A stretch of 52,806 nucleotides of DNA from Zygophlyctis sp. KS116 (GCA_054661495.1 BAAFSQ010000050.1:1-52806); one strand, 5' to 3'. Positions 36,901-48,692 are shown, numbered from the stretch's first letter. The notes: generated by a model from the letters alone, not told the origin. Translations and numbers: made by a program.

Positions 36901-39900
36901 AAAGGCCTTTCCTTTGAGATCGCGAAAATCAATTCAGACACGGCTTCTCGCAAACAAGAAACGCTATAGCTCCCTTCAGAAGGATTTTTCTTTAGGCGGC
37001 TTAGTACATCACGAGCTGATTCGATGAGTGTAATATTTTTGTCGAATAATCTCCTTTGTTTCAAAGCAACTTTTGAGCTAACTATACATTCTTTCTTCCC
37101 AAATTTAGGCATCTCACATGCTATAGCCAAACTATCAATGCTCTTTAGCAGATATTCCGCGGAGCGTCGATAATTTCCCCTAGATTCATCAGTCTGGCTA
37201 GTAGCAAGAGCTTTTAACCCATCTATTAAAAGTGAAATATTCATGCCAATTTCTTGGGCTTGATTTGAGAAGTACAGTCTGTCTTCAGGATTTAGGCATT
37301 CATTTTTGGAAATATGTTTTGTTTGAATTAAAATCTTCCCAGTGAGTTTGGCTATATCTTGCGCTACATTAAGCACTAAGTCTCTAGAGACATCTGGATG
37401 ATATAATCGTTCGATCGTGTTTCGCAATTTGGAATTTTTCTGCTTAAAATACTCCTGATCAATTAGAGATGGAGATGGAAGCTGAGTTGAACTATCGGAA
37501 TATGCAATAAAACTAATAATATCACAATTAGCTAAAGTAATGCGCTTAATACTGGATGCAACCGTCTCTGCTATCTCCTTTGATGTAGAAAGTTCATTTA
37601 TAGACGAAAACTTTTTGGCCACCATCACTCCCTCTAAATTAGTATTTTCGATAAGTTCTTCCAAGGTAAAATCTTTTACGACGTTTTCGACAGCCTTTTC
37701 CAAAAAGAAAAATGCTTCATCTAGCTGTTTGATAGAAGTTACGAATGGATTCTTAGAATTTGAGGCTAATATAAGTGAATCCATTAATAAATGAATTGTG
37801 TCAATAGTTTCCCTCAGTTTTCGAGAAACCGATTCAGCTGCATTAACGGGTGAGAAAACTAAAGAGCCCCTTATTGCTCCAACTAATTCTATAACTAATT
37901 GCCTCATTCTATAAATTTTCCCTTCCAAATCATCTCTTAAAGAAGTATCATAGGAAGCTTTCGATAAATTAATTGATTCGTTCGTGAACTTTTGGTAAGA
38001 TTCTTCAAAATTTAATATATCTTGCTGTAGTTGATTGTTATCCGATAAATCAGATTTAGCTAAAGCACTGGATGCAACAGCGACGGCTAATGCCGCCTGA
38101 CGAAGATTATTTTCAAGATCGTAAATGATGTCCTCGTCTGATATTAATTCGGGTGATGCTTCGAGAGACCAAAATGCCATAGAATTTTCTGAAGCTGCTA
38201 TAATATTTTCTTCCAACTTAATCAGCTCTTGGGCCCCTGGTAGGAAGTCATTCAACCCTTCAACAGTTATAATCGATTCGTTGATAAGACTTTCAAGATC
38301 GGCAACTATGGGGAGACCTTCTCGGATGTTCTTTTGAATTGTTTGAAGCATAAAATCAAGCGATGAGCCGACTGAATTTAGCACACGCAAAATGTTTTTT
38401 GCTTCATCATTTGATCCATCGTAATCAGACAGCTGCGTCGATGAATATGCCAGATTCTGATAATCTGAAACAAGACTAATTGCTAGGTCTCCGGCCGAAG
38501 ATTTATCATATTCGATGTCTTTCTGCTTCAATGAATTCAATTGAATATTAATGTTCTTAATTCTTAAATTTATCGATGATTGCAGTTCATCTTTTGTATA
38601 AAATTCCTTGCTATCCAAATTGATGATTTTTGTAGAGCTATTTAATGCATTCTCCAGCTCATTTTGGGTAGCTTTTAAAGAGGCTATAGCATGATTGATT
38701 TCATCTTTTCCCTTTAAATGGTTAGCGCAGGAACATCCTTTTTTTAGCTCTTCCATATCGTTTGAAATCTGATTAATAGCAGAAGAAAGATTTTCTTTCA
38801 CAGATTGATCAGAAACAGTAGACATAATGTTCTTGCATGAAATCATAAGTTTTTCGCAGTTTTCTGTAAATGAACTTGCTTCTTTTATCAATACTGACCG
38901 GCCCACATGATCTTTTGGCTTGTCTTTCATAAACTTTAGTGCCTGAACGCATCCTGGGATGATACTGTACATATCCTTTATGTTTTTTGTAACATTTATT
39001 TGCGAAGTCTGGTCTCTGTTGAATACACCTGCAGACTTTGCAGTTGATATTAGATGATGAGCCGAAGAGAGAGTGTTTGTAAAAGCTCTCGATATCTTCT
39101 TTGTTGAAGCGGCTATAATGTATGGAGCAGCCAAGATTTCGAGTTTTGCTTGGGTATCATTTATAAAACCTGAAAAGGTATTTTTTGTTTCGAAGTCATC
39201 CCATTTTTTCGCAGCAACTTTAGCATTTTCTGTCAATAATTCATTTAATTTTGATATTATGTTGCTGTCATTTATAGCTAGAATGCGTTCACTTTCAGAT
39301 CTGAATTGCTCTGATTTCCCCTTCAAAATTGTACACAAGTTTTCCATTAGATTAATTAAATCTTTAGAATGCTGAAGCAGTGAGTTCACCCCCATATTTT
39401 CCAATAATTCAATTGTAGCTATATGTATATATTCAAATAAAACCTCGATCTCATCTAAGTATTCTGCCTCTTCATTCTTTAGTCTATCTATTAAAGCTGC
39501 TAGTTTAATTTCAGTTTTCTCGACAGAATCAACAAAATCAGATATTATTTGTGGATCAGACACAAAATCTTTCTTAATTGTAGGAGGTTTCAAGGATTCT
39601 TCCATAAGAATAATACCCAAGAAAAACGTTTCCCGAGACCTGGGTAAATCCAATACAGGACTCAGAACTTCCGTGATGGCGACCAGCATACTTGACGTTT
39701 CCATGAGATTATATGTATATTGCTGAATATTTTGGAGAAGATCTTCGTCAAGGATAGAAGAATGCAGCCACACAGCTTTTTCTTGTATCAATTCAACAGA
39801 TTGTGCGACTTCTCCCGCACTTATTATGATTTTTTTCTGTTCGGCCTCATCAATCCCAAGCTTATTTATGAAAAAAAGTAGTTCAGATATTCTATCAGCC

Positions 39901-41775
39901 AGCTGGCTTGTCGATTCATAAAACTTTTCCATAAAAGTTTCTCCCAGAATTATATTTTTAAGAGCTGCTAAAACCGAAATAAAAGAATCCAAAAGTGACT
40001 TGCCTAATTGAATCACCAGTCCTGATTCTTGCAAAATGAATAGCGTTGCGAGAACTTTTATATTCTGAGCCATTTGTCGAAGATTTTCAATCATCGCATT
40101 TAAATTGGATCCTATAATTGCGTATTCCATATAATATATATTTCCCGTTGCATGCATAATGATATTAGATAAAGCAGATAATTTGCTAGCAGATAAAGAT
40201 GCAATAGTTTCAATATTGATATTTAACAGATCATTCTTCCAGGCTTCCAAAGATGGATCTTCATGAAGATCAGAAGAGTTCATAACTACGAATAGATCCG
40301 CTTTAATAGTTTCAGCGATAACAAAACCATTACGAAGCGCTTCCAATGTTTTTCTCTGCTTTTCAGCAATCGTCCCATCATCACATAGCCCTTTAATGGA
40401 GAAACTTTCTCTTGCAGCTTTAGTTTGCCTTGTCGCATCATCAAAATTTTCCTCCAAGAGATCTTGCCCCATCTGCTTCTTTATGGTGGGCGAAATTGCT
40501 ATTTGCTTTTTCGCATCAAACATTGATGAATTCTGAGCATAATTGGCTTGATCTTTTCTAGATTTCAATATGCAGTTTATATATCCTGATACTTGTTGAG
40601 CAATCTCATCTCCTTGATTGGTTTCAAACGCATAGTATGAATCCGCAAAATCACCTAGATCCAAGGTAAAACTTTCATCAAAACTACTTATATTACCTAT
40701 TTTCTGTAGCAGCCCACCGTCTTATTTGGGTTAGCTTCCATTCACACAATACTTGATTACTTTTTCTATCCATTTTCAGAATCCCATTTTTAGAAACTCC
40801 TAATAAATATTGAATAATTGATTTTTTATTTGATGTCCGCTCCTAGTTTCATTAATTTGAAAGATTGTACATTAACAAGAAAAAAAGTTATCCCATATGT
40901 TTTTAGAGAGCGTGATAACTGTACATACTTAAATTTAGCACTGATGCTAGATATTGAATACAATTTTGCATGCTCTACATAAATCTTTTTTTCTACATCT
41001 TTTTGTTTCATGTATTCTGTTGGAATAAAATCCTTCAATACTAAAAATCCCTTTTTAAATCGATCTGGCTCATGATTCCCAAAAGTTATTTGCAATTGAA
41101 GTGCTGCAAACGCAATAGCCTCATCTAAAGTGATTGGATGTTTTCCTTGTAGAATCATATCACATGCCTGACTGTACAATAGCCCCAATTGAACCGGATC
41201 ATCCTTATCTACTTGCTGATCCGAAAAATAAAATTTCTTCTTTAAAAGAACCATATCAACTTCTCCAATGCATTGCTGTCTTAAAGTCTGATCTGGATCT
41301 AACCATTTACCTATAATTTCTAAATAATATCAGGTACATACTTTCATTTTTAGTTTGTGAAATCTTTGATTTTTCAACAACTGGAACCAGTGAATATTCA
41401 ATAGAATTAGATAATCCAATTTTTTGACAAATCGCTGATACAATTTTGTGTATTGGTAGAGATTCATCAATCATCACTGATTTCATAGTCTTGTCCATCA
41501 GCATAACTTTAAGAACTCGTTGCCTCTTTCGAAGCTCCAAAACTTCTCCATACTTTAGTCCATATTCTTCCAATTTCTTGCATGGGTCGAGCCATGTCTT
41601 GTTAAACAGAAGCCCACGGTCCGTCGTGTCGCAGTCATATTTCTGTTGGATAAATTGGATAGAATCCTGGACTTTTCGTTCCAATGGCAGCTAGAGTCAT
41701 TAATAGTAAAAATACCTGGACTATCTTGTGTAGTTTCTTTTCTGGAAAATATATTTTCAATGATATATTGGACAT
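33932..41775 (-). CDS. TLN: Talin, full-length (FERM head, rod, I/LWEQ domain)
   Basis: About 2,560 aa from seven exons; introns 25, 31, 28, 25, 28 and 24 nt, and exon lengths sum to an exact multiple of three. F0 starts MSNISLKIYFPEKKLHKIV; F1 follows (LRKRQRVLKVMLMDKTMKSV, IEYSLVP); F2 has KKFYFSDQQVDKDDPVQLGL and LKDFIPTEYMKQ; F3 has YVQLSRSLKTYGITFFLV, RRWAATENSFTLDLGDF and GDEIAQQVSGYI. A helical rod of about 1,900 residues follows, then the actin-binding I/LWEQ (THATCH) module with TWSDGIVSAAKDVG and the ending LDKARIKLGSMRKFKY. A Ser-rich extension of about 110 residues follows. Talin links membrane receptors to actin. Human talin-1 is 2,541 aa. The first exon is needed for a complete F0 and is 31 bp downstream of the SH3-RA stop. 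Confidence 0.96.
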
Positions 41776-41806
41776 TGTATTTAAAACGGTAATTTTCCGT
41801 ACTTTA

Positions 41807-43055
41807 CTATGCAGCCAATAGTTTGACTGAAATCAAGAGTATTGCCTCTAAATTCTTTTGTAATGCTTTAACTAATTCCATATTTTCATTCGTTTGAGAA
41901 ACAATTGATTCATAGTCTAGATCAACATCTCGTTCTTCTCTTGTCCAATGTCTAGCACTATTCTGCAAAGATTCTACTCGGTTTGAGAATTGAGATTGAT
42001 TCAATTCTATATTTTCAATATTTAAATAGATTTTTGTAATGTATTCAGAGTTGTAAATTGTGTCCAAGTATGACATAAATTGTTGACAGCTCATTTCACT
42101 TTTCCTTTTTGTTTTTTCAGAAGATGTGATTAGTCCAACACTATTAGAAACTCTCCTTTGACTAGCTATAGAAGCACTTGCGTCTGATTTACTATTATTT
42201 CTTGATGATTTTTGTGCCGATCCCCCCCTTGATAAATATACACGTCCAGTCCCCTTGTCTAAGAAGGATGAATATTTAGAAAAAGCATCAGAGACTAAAT
42301 CTTCTCTTGCGGGAATAATCTTATCTTCTACTAATAAGAGAAAAATAAAATAAGTTCTAGAGTCAACTCCTTCTAACTTAAATCTCTTCATACAAGTAGC
42401 CACTAGATTATCAATAGTCATTGTTTCATCTAGTAGTATAGTTTTTGATGCTGATTTTGATTCAAAATTATCTGCATACACTTTAAGTAAATGTAATTTT
42501 GACTAAAATTATAAAATATTAAAGTTACTTTTCCAAAAACTGTTAGATATTTCTTGAACCATTTTGATTTTTTAAAGGATTTTAGATTAAACCATTTCGA
42601 CATTAAAGAATTTGAGCTTGTATTGTTTGAAGATTCCTTTGAAATCACTAGAGTTTTATCCCGTTCAACCGGTGGAGGAGGAATTATATTATAATGAACT
42701 AGAGAAGAAAATCCAACCTTTTTCTTCTTTTCAGAGACATTTACTCTTGAGTCTAAAATTTCAGATTCTAACGGTTTTGTCTCTTCTATATTCTTTGCTC
42801 TATTAAACCTTGCAACTCTTTCGCATGGCAACTATAACATTATAAAAGTATACTTACTTCAACATACTCTGCAGGAACGTATCCAACTTGATTTGATCGT
42901 AAATTCTTTACATACCACCACAGTTTATCTTCATCATTTATTAAGAGGAGTGGATCATTTGGAAAGAGAGATATCTGACCTTCTTGAGCGGCATCAAAAG
43001 AAGCCATGGCTGTGAATGTACTTGATTGATGATTTCTTTGGGGAATCTCACTCAT
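41807..43055 (-). CDS. SH3 plus Ras-association-like domain protein
   Basis: Predicted 398 aa in three exons; two 26-nt introns. An N-terminal SH3 domain (about 12-70) has ASFDAAQEGQISLFPNDPL, KLWWYVKNL and QVGYVPAEYVELP. A linker with a PPPP run and a basic aromatic segment (KWFNLKSFKKSKWFKKYL) follows. A Ras-association-like ubiquitin fold spans about 165-240 (LLKVYADNFESKSASKTILL, DETMTIDNLVATCMKRF). The C-terminus is helical. Several fungal signalling scaffolds pair SH3 with RA-type domains, but I cannot name an orthologue. It is immediately upstream of talin on the same strand (31 bp), and its order of SH3, basic patch and RA suggests a small-GTPase effector at the membrane. Both the RA call and any role with talin are inference. 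Confidence 0.78.
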
Positions 43056-43093
43056 TGGAATCTTTATTACGTTCTAAATGGCGCGAACTCGGA

Positions 43094-43670
43094 TTATTTA
43101 CTCTTTGATCCTATAATTACAATTGATTTTGTACCTTTAAAGGCCTTTATCTCCTTTTTAACTAGAGTATTAATTTTCTTAAAAGTCTTTCTGTAAAATC
43201 CCAATTCAAAAATAACTTCTGAAATTACAAAAAGTGGAGCAAATACAAATGCTCCCAACAAATTATCTAAAAATGCCGGTGATCTCTAACTTTTACTCTT
43301 TATAAATCACCTTTTCAAAGACTGCATGACCTAATAATTGTATAATCCAAGCCATTATATGAATTACTAGAGATATTTTCCAACTTTCCAATCCATTTAA
43401 ACTCTTGTATCCTATTTCATGTGCTAAATAGTTGCAAGAAAATAGAAAAATTCCACCTATACTCCCAATTACAGGGTGTAAATAGACGTATACTAGAGAA
43501 TATAGTAAAGTTAAAAGGTTTGCTAAATCCTCTACAAGAGCAATCTTTACTCTTACAAGAAATAAGAGAGCAGTTGCAACTATTATGGGAATAGTTATAA
43601 TATGAATCCATTTATTGACCGGATTAGCATGGTATGATCCATACTGGACTAAATGTTTCTCAAAACTCAT
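43094..43670 (-). CDS. MPO1: MPO1-like (DUF962) ER membrane protein
   Basis: Predicted 183 aa in two exons (25-nt intron). DUF962 signature: MSFEKHLVQYGSYHANPVNK, WIHIITIPII, HEIGYKSLNGLESWKISLV, HIMAWIIQLLGHAVFEK, then after the splice RSPAFLDNLLGAFVFAPLF. Yeast Mpo1 (YGL010w) is an ER dioxygenase for 2-hydroxy fatty acid alpha-oxidation in phytosphingosine breakdown and is 174 aa. The conserved His residues of the family are visible (HANPVNKWIH, HPVIG, HEIG). A second 24-nt GT-AG segment at 43111-43134 lacks a stop codon, so two C-termini are possible. ATG at 43670 is preferred to an upstream TTG. It works in the pathway of the lyase at 14162 (sphingoid base breakdown), though not linked to it here. 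Confidence 0.85.
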
Positions 43671-43896
43671 TCTTCTAGACTTTGGATCGCGTGAATTTTC
43701 TTTCAAGTCTCAAAATTTTCTTAAAAATCAAAAATTTTCTTTAAAATTTACTTTTTAATTCTCAAGGGCGGTGGAACCCTGAATTTCCTTTTGAGACTCC
43801 AGGTTTTTGTCTAGGAGCAGATTTTCACTCAAAGTCAAATTCTGCAAAAAGATCAAAAGATCCAATCAGTAAAACAGAAAACAGTAAAACAGTAAA

Positions 43897-44509
43897 ATGG
43901 GAAAAACTAAAAAAACTAAAAGATTTGCTACCGTCAAGAGAATGATCTCATCCTCAGACTCTAGATTGTAATTTATGAATTTTAAATTTTAGAAAAAAGA
44001 ATTCTGTTGCTGCAAAACCAGAAAAGGAAACTGTTCAAGCCACTCAAGTCTCTTCTTCTCTCTTTTTTAAACATAATGAAGCACTAGGACCGCCCTATCA
44101 TGTCATTATAGACACTAATTTCATTAATTTCTCTATTCAGAATAAATTAGAATTGGTACAGGGAATGATGGATGTCTTATTTGCTAAATGTACTCCTTGC
44201 ATCACAGACTGTGTTTTAGCAGAATTAGAGAAATTGGGAGTTAAATATAGAATTGCATTACAAGTAGCTAGAGATCCTAGATTTGAAAGACTAATTTGCA
44301 GTCATAAGGGTACTTATGCTGATGATTGCATTGTTAATAGAGTCATGCAGGTAATTACTATAATTTTCTAAAATTAGAACAAGTGCTATATTGTTGCTAC
44401 TTGTGATCGAGATTTGAAAAGAAGACTTCGAAAAATTCCTGGAGTTCCAATCATGTATATTGCTAGTAGAAAATATGCAATTGAAAGACTCCCAGAATTA
44501 CCTTTATAG
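43897..44509 (+). CDS. FCF1: FCF1/UTP24, PIN-domain rRNA processing nuclease
   Basis: Predicted 186 aa in three exons; introns at 43968-43992 and 44351-44377. It starts [16 protein letters not shown] and carries the PIN domain with acidic residues in [38 protein letters not shown] and [18 protein letters not shown]. The ending [19 protein letters not shown] is characteristic of Fcf1. Yeast Fcf1 is 189 aa and cleaves pre-18S rRNA at sites A1/A2 in the SSU processome. It starts 227 bp from the divergent MPO1 gene. Confidence 0.96.
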
Positions 44510-45141
44510 ACTAATAATTCACATTTAAAAAGAAGAGTCAAATTTTTGAGATCTGCGCGTAATTCCCGCTAATTCTGACTAATTACCATTAAAGATGTGC
44601 CGATCCCACTAATTTAAAGGAAATTCCGAGTATTAATGACTCTTGCACTCGTTTTAGACTATTTTAATAGTTTAAAATATTAAATAAATCTTGTTTTTTG
44701 TTTGTTAAAAAGTCTATAAATTTAATACACATATATTCCGTAATGATTAATGCGAGAGTTTTTTTCAAAGTTCTCAAATTCTAGAAAAAAAGGAATTTAT
44801 AGGAATTTTATAGGAATTTTAAAACTTTTTATTATAATTCATTGTAACATGATCTGCAATAATGATCTGCATTGAAACATTCAAAAGATCGATGGTTCAA
44901 ATCGATCGAGCGCTGCTTAGAGTTGGACTCTGCTCCAGCCTTGGCTAGACAAAGTCTCTGGATCTGATTCATTTGTCCAATAAATTCCGTGAGAGATCTC
45001 CTTAAGAATCGATTGCCTGTAGTTGGATCAAGGCATCGATTGTAAGCGGACGTTGTGGCGCCGAATTTAGGCTCGCGTTTACGATGACAAGGTCCATCTG
45101 ATCGGCTATTCCTTCCGGACAATCGAATAAAAAGTCTTAAA
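44510..45141. other. Longest intergenic region (632 bp), AT-rich half plus GC-rich half
   Basis: The first part (44510-44870) is very AT-rich and shows nothing I recognise. The second (about 44881-45120) is distinctly GC-rich (114 of 240 bases) and contains hairpins at 44887-44907, 44919-44931 and 45008-45040. A minus-strand open frame across it lacks any family features. It may hold a non-coding RNA gene or an unusual promoter or leader of the zinc-finger gene. Confidence 0.6.
44881..45120. ncRNA. Candidate structured non-coding RNA (strand and family unknown)
   Basis: Base composition jumps to 47.5% GC in a region where the flanks are below about 30%. Three successive hairpins are visible: a perfect 7-bp stem GATCGAT/ATCGATC with a 7-nt loop (44887-44907), AGAGT/ACTCT with a TGG loop (44919-44931), and a 9-bp stem with one bulge and a 14-nt loop (45008-45040). 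I checked for U1, U2, U4, U5, U6, U3, SRP, 5S and tRNA hallmarks and found none convincing. It is offered as a candidate only. Confidence 0.35.
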
Positions 45142-47111
45142 ATGAAGCCAGAGAATGTTGACAATGCTATTAAAACATCCCAGTACTTGTTTGATGGGAA
45201 CCCATCATTAGAAAATTCAACAGCAAAAATGGAACCTGACCTTTTATCAATTCCTGGAAGCAATCAAAACTATTTAGGAGCTGTTTTGGATGAATCCATG
45301 GAAGATTCAATTCAAAAAGTATTGGGAGACATAACGGTCAATTCTGATCAAAAGCAGACGAATATAGGTACAAGCATTGCGTATGTACCAGTTGCATTTC
45401 CTGCTTATTCTACAAGTTATGTACCACATACAGTCTATGGATATGTACCAAATGGACTCTCCCCCTTTCCAATGTATTCATACAATCCTCAAAGTACGGA
45501 TAAAGATAAGGAAATTTGGGCGGCCGCTAGTAAGAAAATTTATTAAAGAAATTAGATAATTATTCCTCAAGGCTTCCATGGCCGTATCTTTCTTTTGGAA
45601 CTCAGGCATGTAATTCTATAGATGGAAAGAATCAATCAATAAATAAGGGTGTTTTTACCAATGGTATGATACCAGGTAATGGTACTACTAATGGGTTTCA
45701 AAATTCGTCTCAAATGACTAATCATGCTTCTCTTAATCAAGGATCTTTTATTTATCAGAACGGAAATTCAAATTCTTCAATGGCAAAGCCGATAAATGAT
45801 TTGCCAATTCCACAGGCAAATATTTTGGGTAATTTACTTGGTCCTGAATTGGCACAGGCTTCAAGTAATGGATTAAACGGCATATTTCCAAATGTTACAC
45901 CGCAAATGGTACCTAATGAGCTTATAATTCCTCAATCTGCACAGGCAAATCATATGCCTGCAATGTTGGGACATGTATTTCCAAATAAGACTGTGTCTCA
46001 AAATGGAGTTTTAAATGGTATTCATAATCTTACAATGGCCAATGGAGTTCCCTTGATGGTATCTCATGGAATTCCTACAATGGTAACAAATCCAATTCTT
46101 TCAGATGGGATTCCAATTGGATTGCCAAATGGGATTCCGACAAACTTACCGAATGGAATTCCTCAGAATGTGAATATGAATCCTGGTATATCTGTTAAAC
46201 ATCCAGGGCTTGATCCAAATGCTCTATCAAGACCTCTAGATGGTGCAAATTTTGTAAACTTACACAATGATGTGATTTATGATCCTCTCACTCAGACTCC
46301 AATCCTTTGGAATCACTTGGCAAGAACGCCTCTTATGGTAAATCCTATAAAAGAGAATGATATGACTATATCTTCTCTACCTCGTGAGATTCAACCACCT
46401 CACTTTTTAAATGTATATCCTATAACAGGAGTTCCAATGCCGACATTGATAGCTGCAAGTCCGCTAGTCGGCAAGCCCAAAAAAAGCTTTATTGAAGATC
46501 CGAGCAAAAATAGAAAATATGCTGTATGATGTCAATTACTTAATATATAGTGTAAATATTGTTCTAAAAGATTTTCTAGGCCTAGTTCACTTCAAACTCA
46601 TACATATACACACACTGGAGAAAGGCCATTCCCTTGTACCCTGCCCAACTGTGGCAGAAGCTTTTCAGTTCTATCAAATTTAAGAAGGCATTTGCATGTT
46701 TGTCAAAAGAATTTAAGCAAACGTCTTCAGTTGAATGAATATCTTCAGAGGTCTACGGCCAACGAACCAACCAAAACAGAAAGTATAGAATGTAATAGTC
46801 CAAAGACTGAAAAAACAAATGCTACTCTGCCTGAAATTGAACCTGTCCCAGATCAAATACAAGTGGAAAAACCAACATCATCATCTAATGACGCTGCATC
46901 TTCTTCTAATGGATCCAATTCGGATACAAGATCGACAGATTCGGGCTCAGAGGAAACAAAGAATGACTCTGGAATCGGTGGTTCTGTGAGTTCTAAAGGA
47001 AGCAGACGTGCGGAATCAACTGGTATTGATGCAAGCAAAAACAAACCTGCAGGGAAAATTGAAGAATCAAGAACATCTTCAAAGAACAATATAAACGTCA
47101 ATAGTGCATAA
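45142..47111 (+). CDS. C2H2 zinc-finger protein, probable transcription factor
   Basis: Predicted 638 aa in three exons; introns at 45530-45555 and 46524-46550. A long Asn/Pro/Gly-rich low-complexity region (residues about 130-460) contains imperfect short repeats around PNGIP (about 46020-46200). Two adjacent fingers follow (about 460-510): [21 protein letters not shown], and a second of C-x4-C type, [19 protein letters not shown], whose last ligand may be Cys (HLHVC). The HTGERPF linker is standard. A Ser-rich, acidic tail follows. The second intron falls exactly before the first finger, so splicing is needed to make the DNA-binding domain. A small paralogue lies at 48693-49109. Target genes are unknown. 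Confidence 0.85.
46020..46200 (+). repeat. Degenerate in-frame repeats encoding PNGIP-like units
   Basis: Within the zinc-finger gene, the coded peptide repeats units such as [24 protein letters not shown] and PNGIPQNV at about 24-36 nt spacing. This is a low-complexity expansion inside the disordered region. Confidence 0.6.
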
Positions 47112-47187
47112 AAGTATAATTGGCATGATTTAGAAACAGTTTTAGTTAAATTGAATTTTGAATTTTTTGTAGAAGGGTTTTACTTGA

Positions 47188-48625
47188 ATGTCTTACAATA
47201 ATATTGGCCTTGCGACAGCTAGAGGTACTGGAACCAATGGTTTTATCTCCAGAAATCTGTCCACTCTTAAGAATCCCATTAGAAAAAACTATAGTCATGA
47301 TGAACCAGCTATTCCAAACAGAAAGCCAAACTTGGAGCTTTTAGAGCATGAAGCAAAGAGAAGAATAGAAATTAAAGTTATGGAATTTGCTGATACTCTT
47401 ATTGGACTTGATGAAGATGATATTTTAGCAAAGTGTGATGAATACCGTAACAAGTTGATGCTGGATTTTAACCCAATTCCTGATAAAGTTAGACCACATC
47501 AAGTGCATGAGGTTGCCGTTTTAAAGGAAAAGGCGAATAAAAGATTTGCAGAGGCGCTTAGTATTGGCAATGGTGAAGAGTATTTATTGTTTTTTGTTAA
47601 TATATAGAAGAAAAAGACAAAATCCTAATGAAGATGACAGCGATTCAAGAAGGAAATATCGCCGACATAGAAGGGACTCTCCTCTGCGGCTAGAAAGGGA
47701 TAATGAGGAAGGAGAGATATCTCCAGAAAGATCACGTAACGTTTCGCCGCCAAGAGGTCGACGTCGAAAAGATACATCGCCTAGAAGATCTAAAAGTCCT
47801 CCAAAAAGCGTTAGAGACTCTCCCAGAAGATCAAGAAATGATTCACCTTTACAAAGACGAAGAAAAGACGATAGTATATCTCCAAAAAGATCCAGAAGTC
47901 CTCCTAGAAGACGTGGAAGAGATGATGATGGTTCCCTAAGCAGATCAAGAAGTCCTCCTAGAAGGAAAGTCAGCTATGGTAGTGGTGCACATAGAAGGAA
48001 TGATCCACAAAGAGAACGAAATATATCTCCAAAAAGATCAAGAAGTCCTCCTAGAAGACGTGCTAGAGATGATGATGATTCTACAAGCAGATCCAGAAGT
48101 CCTCCTAGAAGAAGAGGTAGAGACGAGAGTGGTTCTCCAAGCAGATCCAGAAGTCCTCCCAGAAGAAAAGATCGAGATGATAGTGGTTCCCCTAGAGATA
48201 CACATAAAAGACCTACAAGTACTCCAAGAGAAAGTGTCAGATATGATAGTGGTGCACATAGAGGAAACTCTCCACAAAAAGTAAGGAAAGAGGATAGTAT
48301 ATCTCCCAGAAGATCTAATAGTCCTCCTAGAAGACGAGGAAGAGAGTATGGTGGCTCTCCAAGAAGATCTAGATCTCCTTCTAGAAGACGGGAAAAAGAT
48401 GATAGTGGCTCTCGTGGATTTCAGAAAAAAGGAAAAGATGTCAACATTTCCCCTAGAAGACGGAGAAGTTACAATGATCGCAGTTCATCTAAAGGATCAA
48501 GAAAAGCCTCTCCAAAAAGACGAATTAATCGCCAATCTTCAAATAGTCGGACCAGAACCCGGAAAAGATCTCCATCCCGCTCGGATTCTGGCTCTTCATA
48601 CTCCTCTGACTCCAGCAGATCTTAA
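47188..48625 (+). CDS. CWC21: CWC21/SRRM2-like splicing factor with long RS domain
   Basis: Predicted 469 aa in two exons with one intron at 47580-47607. The N-terminus SYNNIGLATARGTGTNGFIS is the Cwc21/SRm300 signature, which contacts Prp8 and Snu114 in the catalytic spliceosome. A cwf21 domain follows (KRRIEIKVMEFADTLIGLD, DEYRNKLM). The second exon is almost wholly RS/RSP repeats (units like SRSRSPPRRRGRDDDGS, about 66 nt apart). Yeast Cwc21 is only 135 aa and lacks this tail, whereas human SRRM2 has a huge one. So the protein resembles an intermediate. The intron sits exactly between the cwf21 module and the RS tail. Confidence 0.92.
47870..48420 (+). repeat. In-frame RS-domain repeats
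   Basis: DNA units of about 60-70 nt built around AGAAGTCCTCCTAGAAGA recur at least seven times in the CWC21-like gene and encode RSPPRR. Copies are similar at nucleotide level, which suggests fairly recent expansion. Confidence 0.7.
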
Positions 48626-48692
48626 TGTTGTATTAGAGAATGCAAATTAAATTTATAAATTGATTGAATTGCAAGTTAAATTTAAATGAAAT

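Noticed and set aside
40683-40707. 13-nt alternative intron in the talin F3 exon junction
   Set aside because: It keeps the frame but is far below all others. A 25-nt intron with the same donor gives RRWAATENSFTLDLGDF, which matches talin spacing exactly.
44881-44915. tRNA-like T-arm (GGTTCAAAT with flanking stem)
   Set aside because: The perfect 7-bp stem pairs outside tRNA geometry, and no D-arm, anticodon arm or acceptor stem fits around it.
44832-45263. Minus-strand open frame of 143 codons across the GC-rich island and into the zinc-finger gene
   Set aside because: No recognisable domain, overlaps the start of a well-supported gene, and long frames arise easily in GC-richer DNA. The island looks more like a structured RNA or regulatory region.
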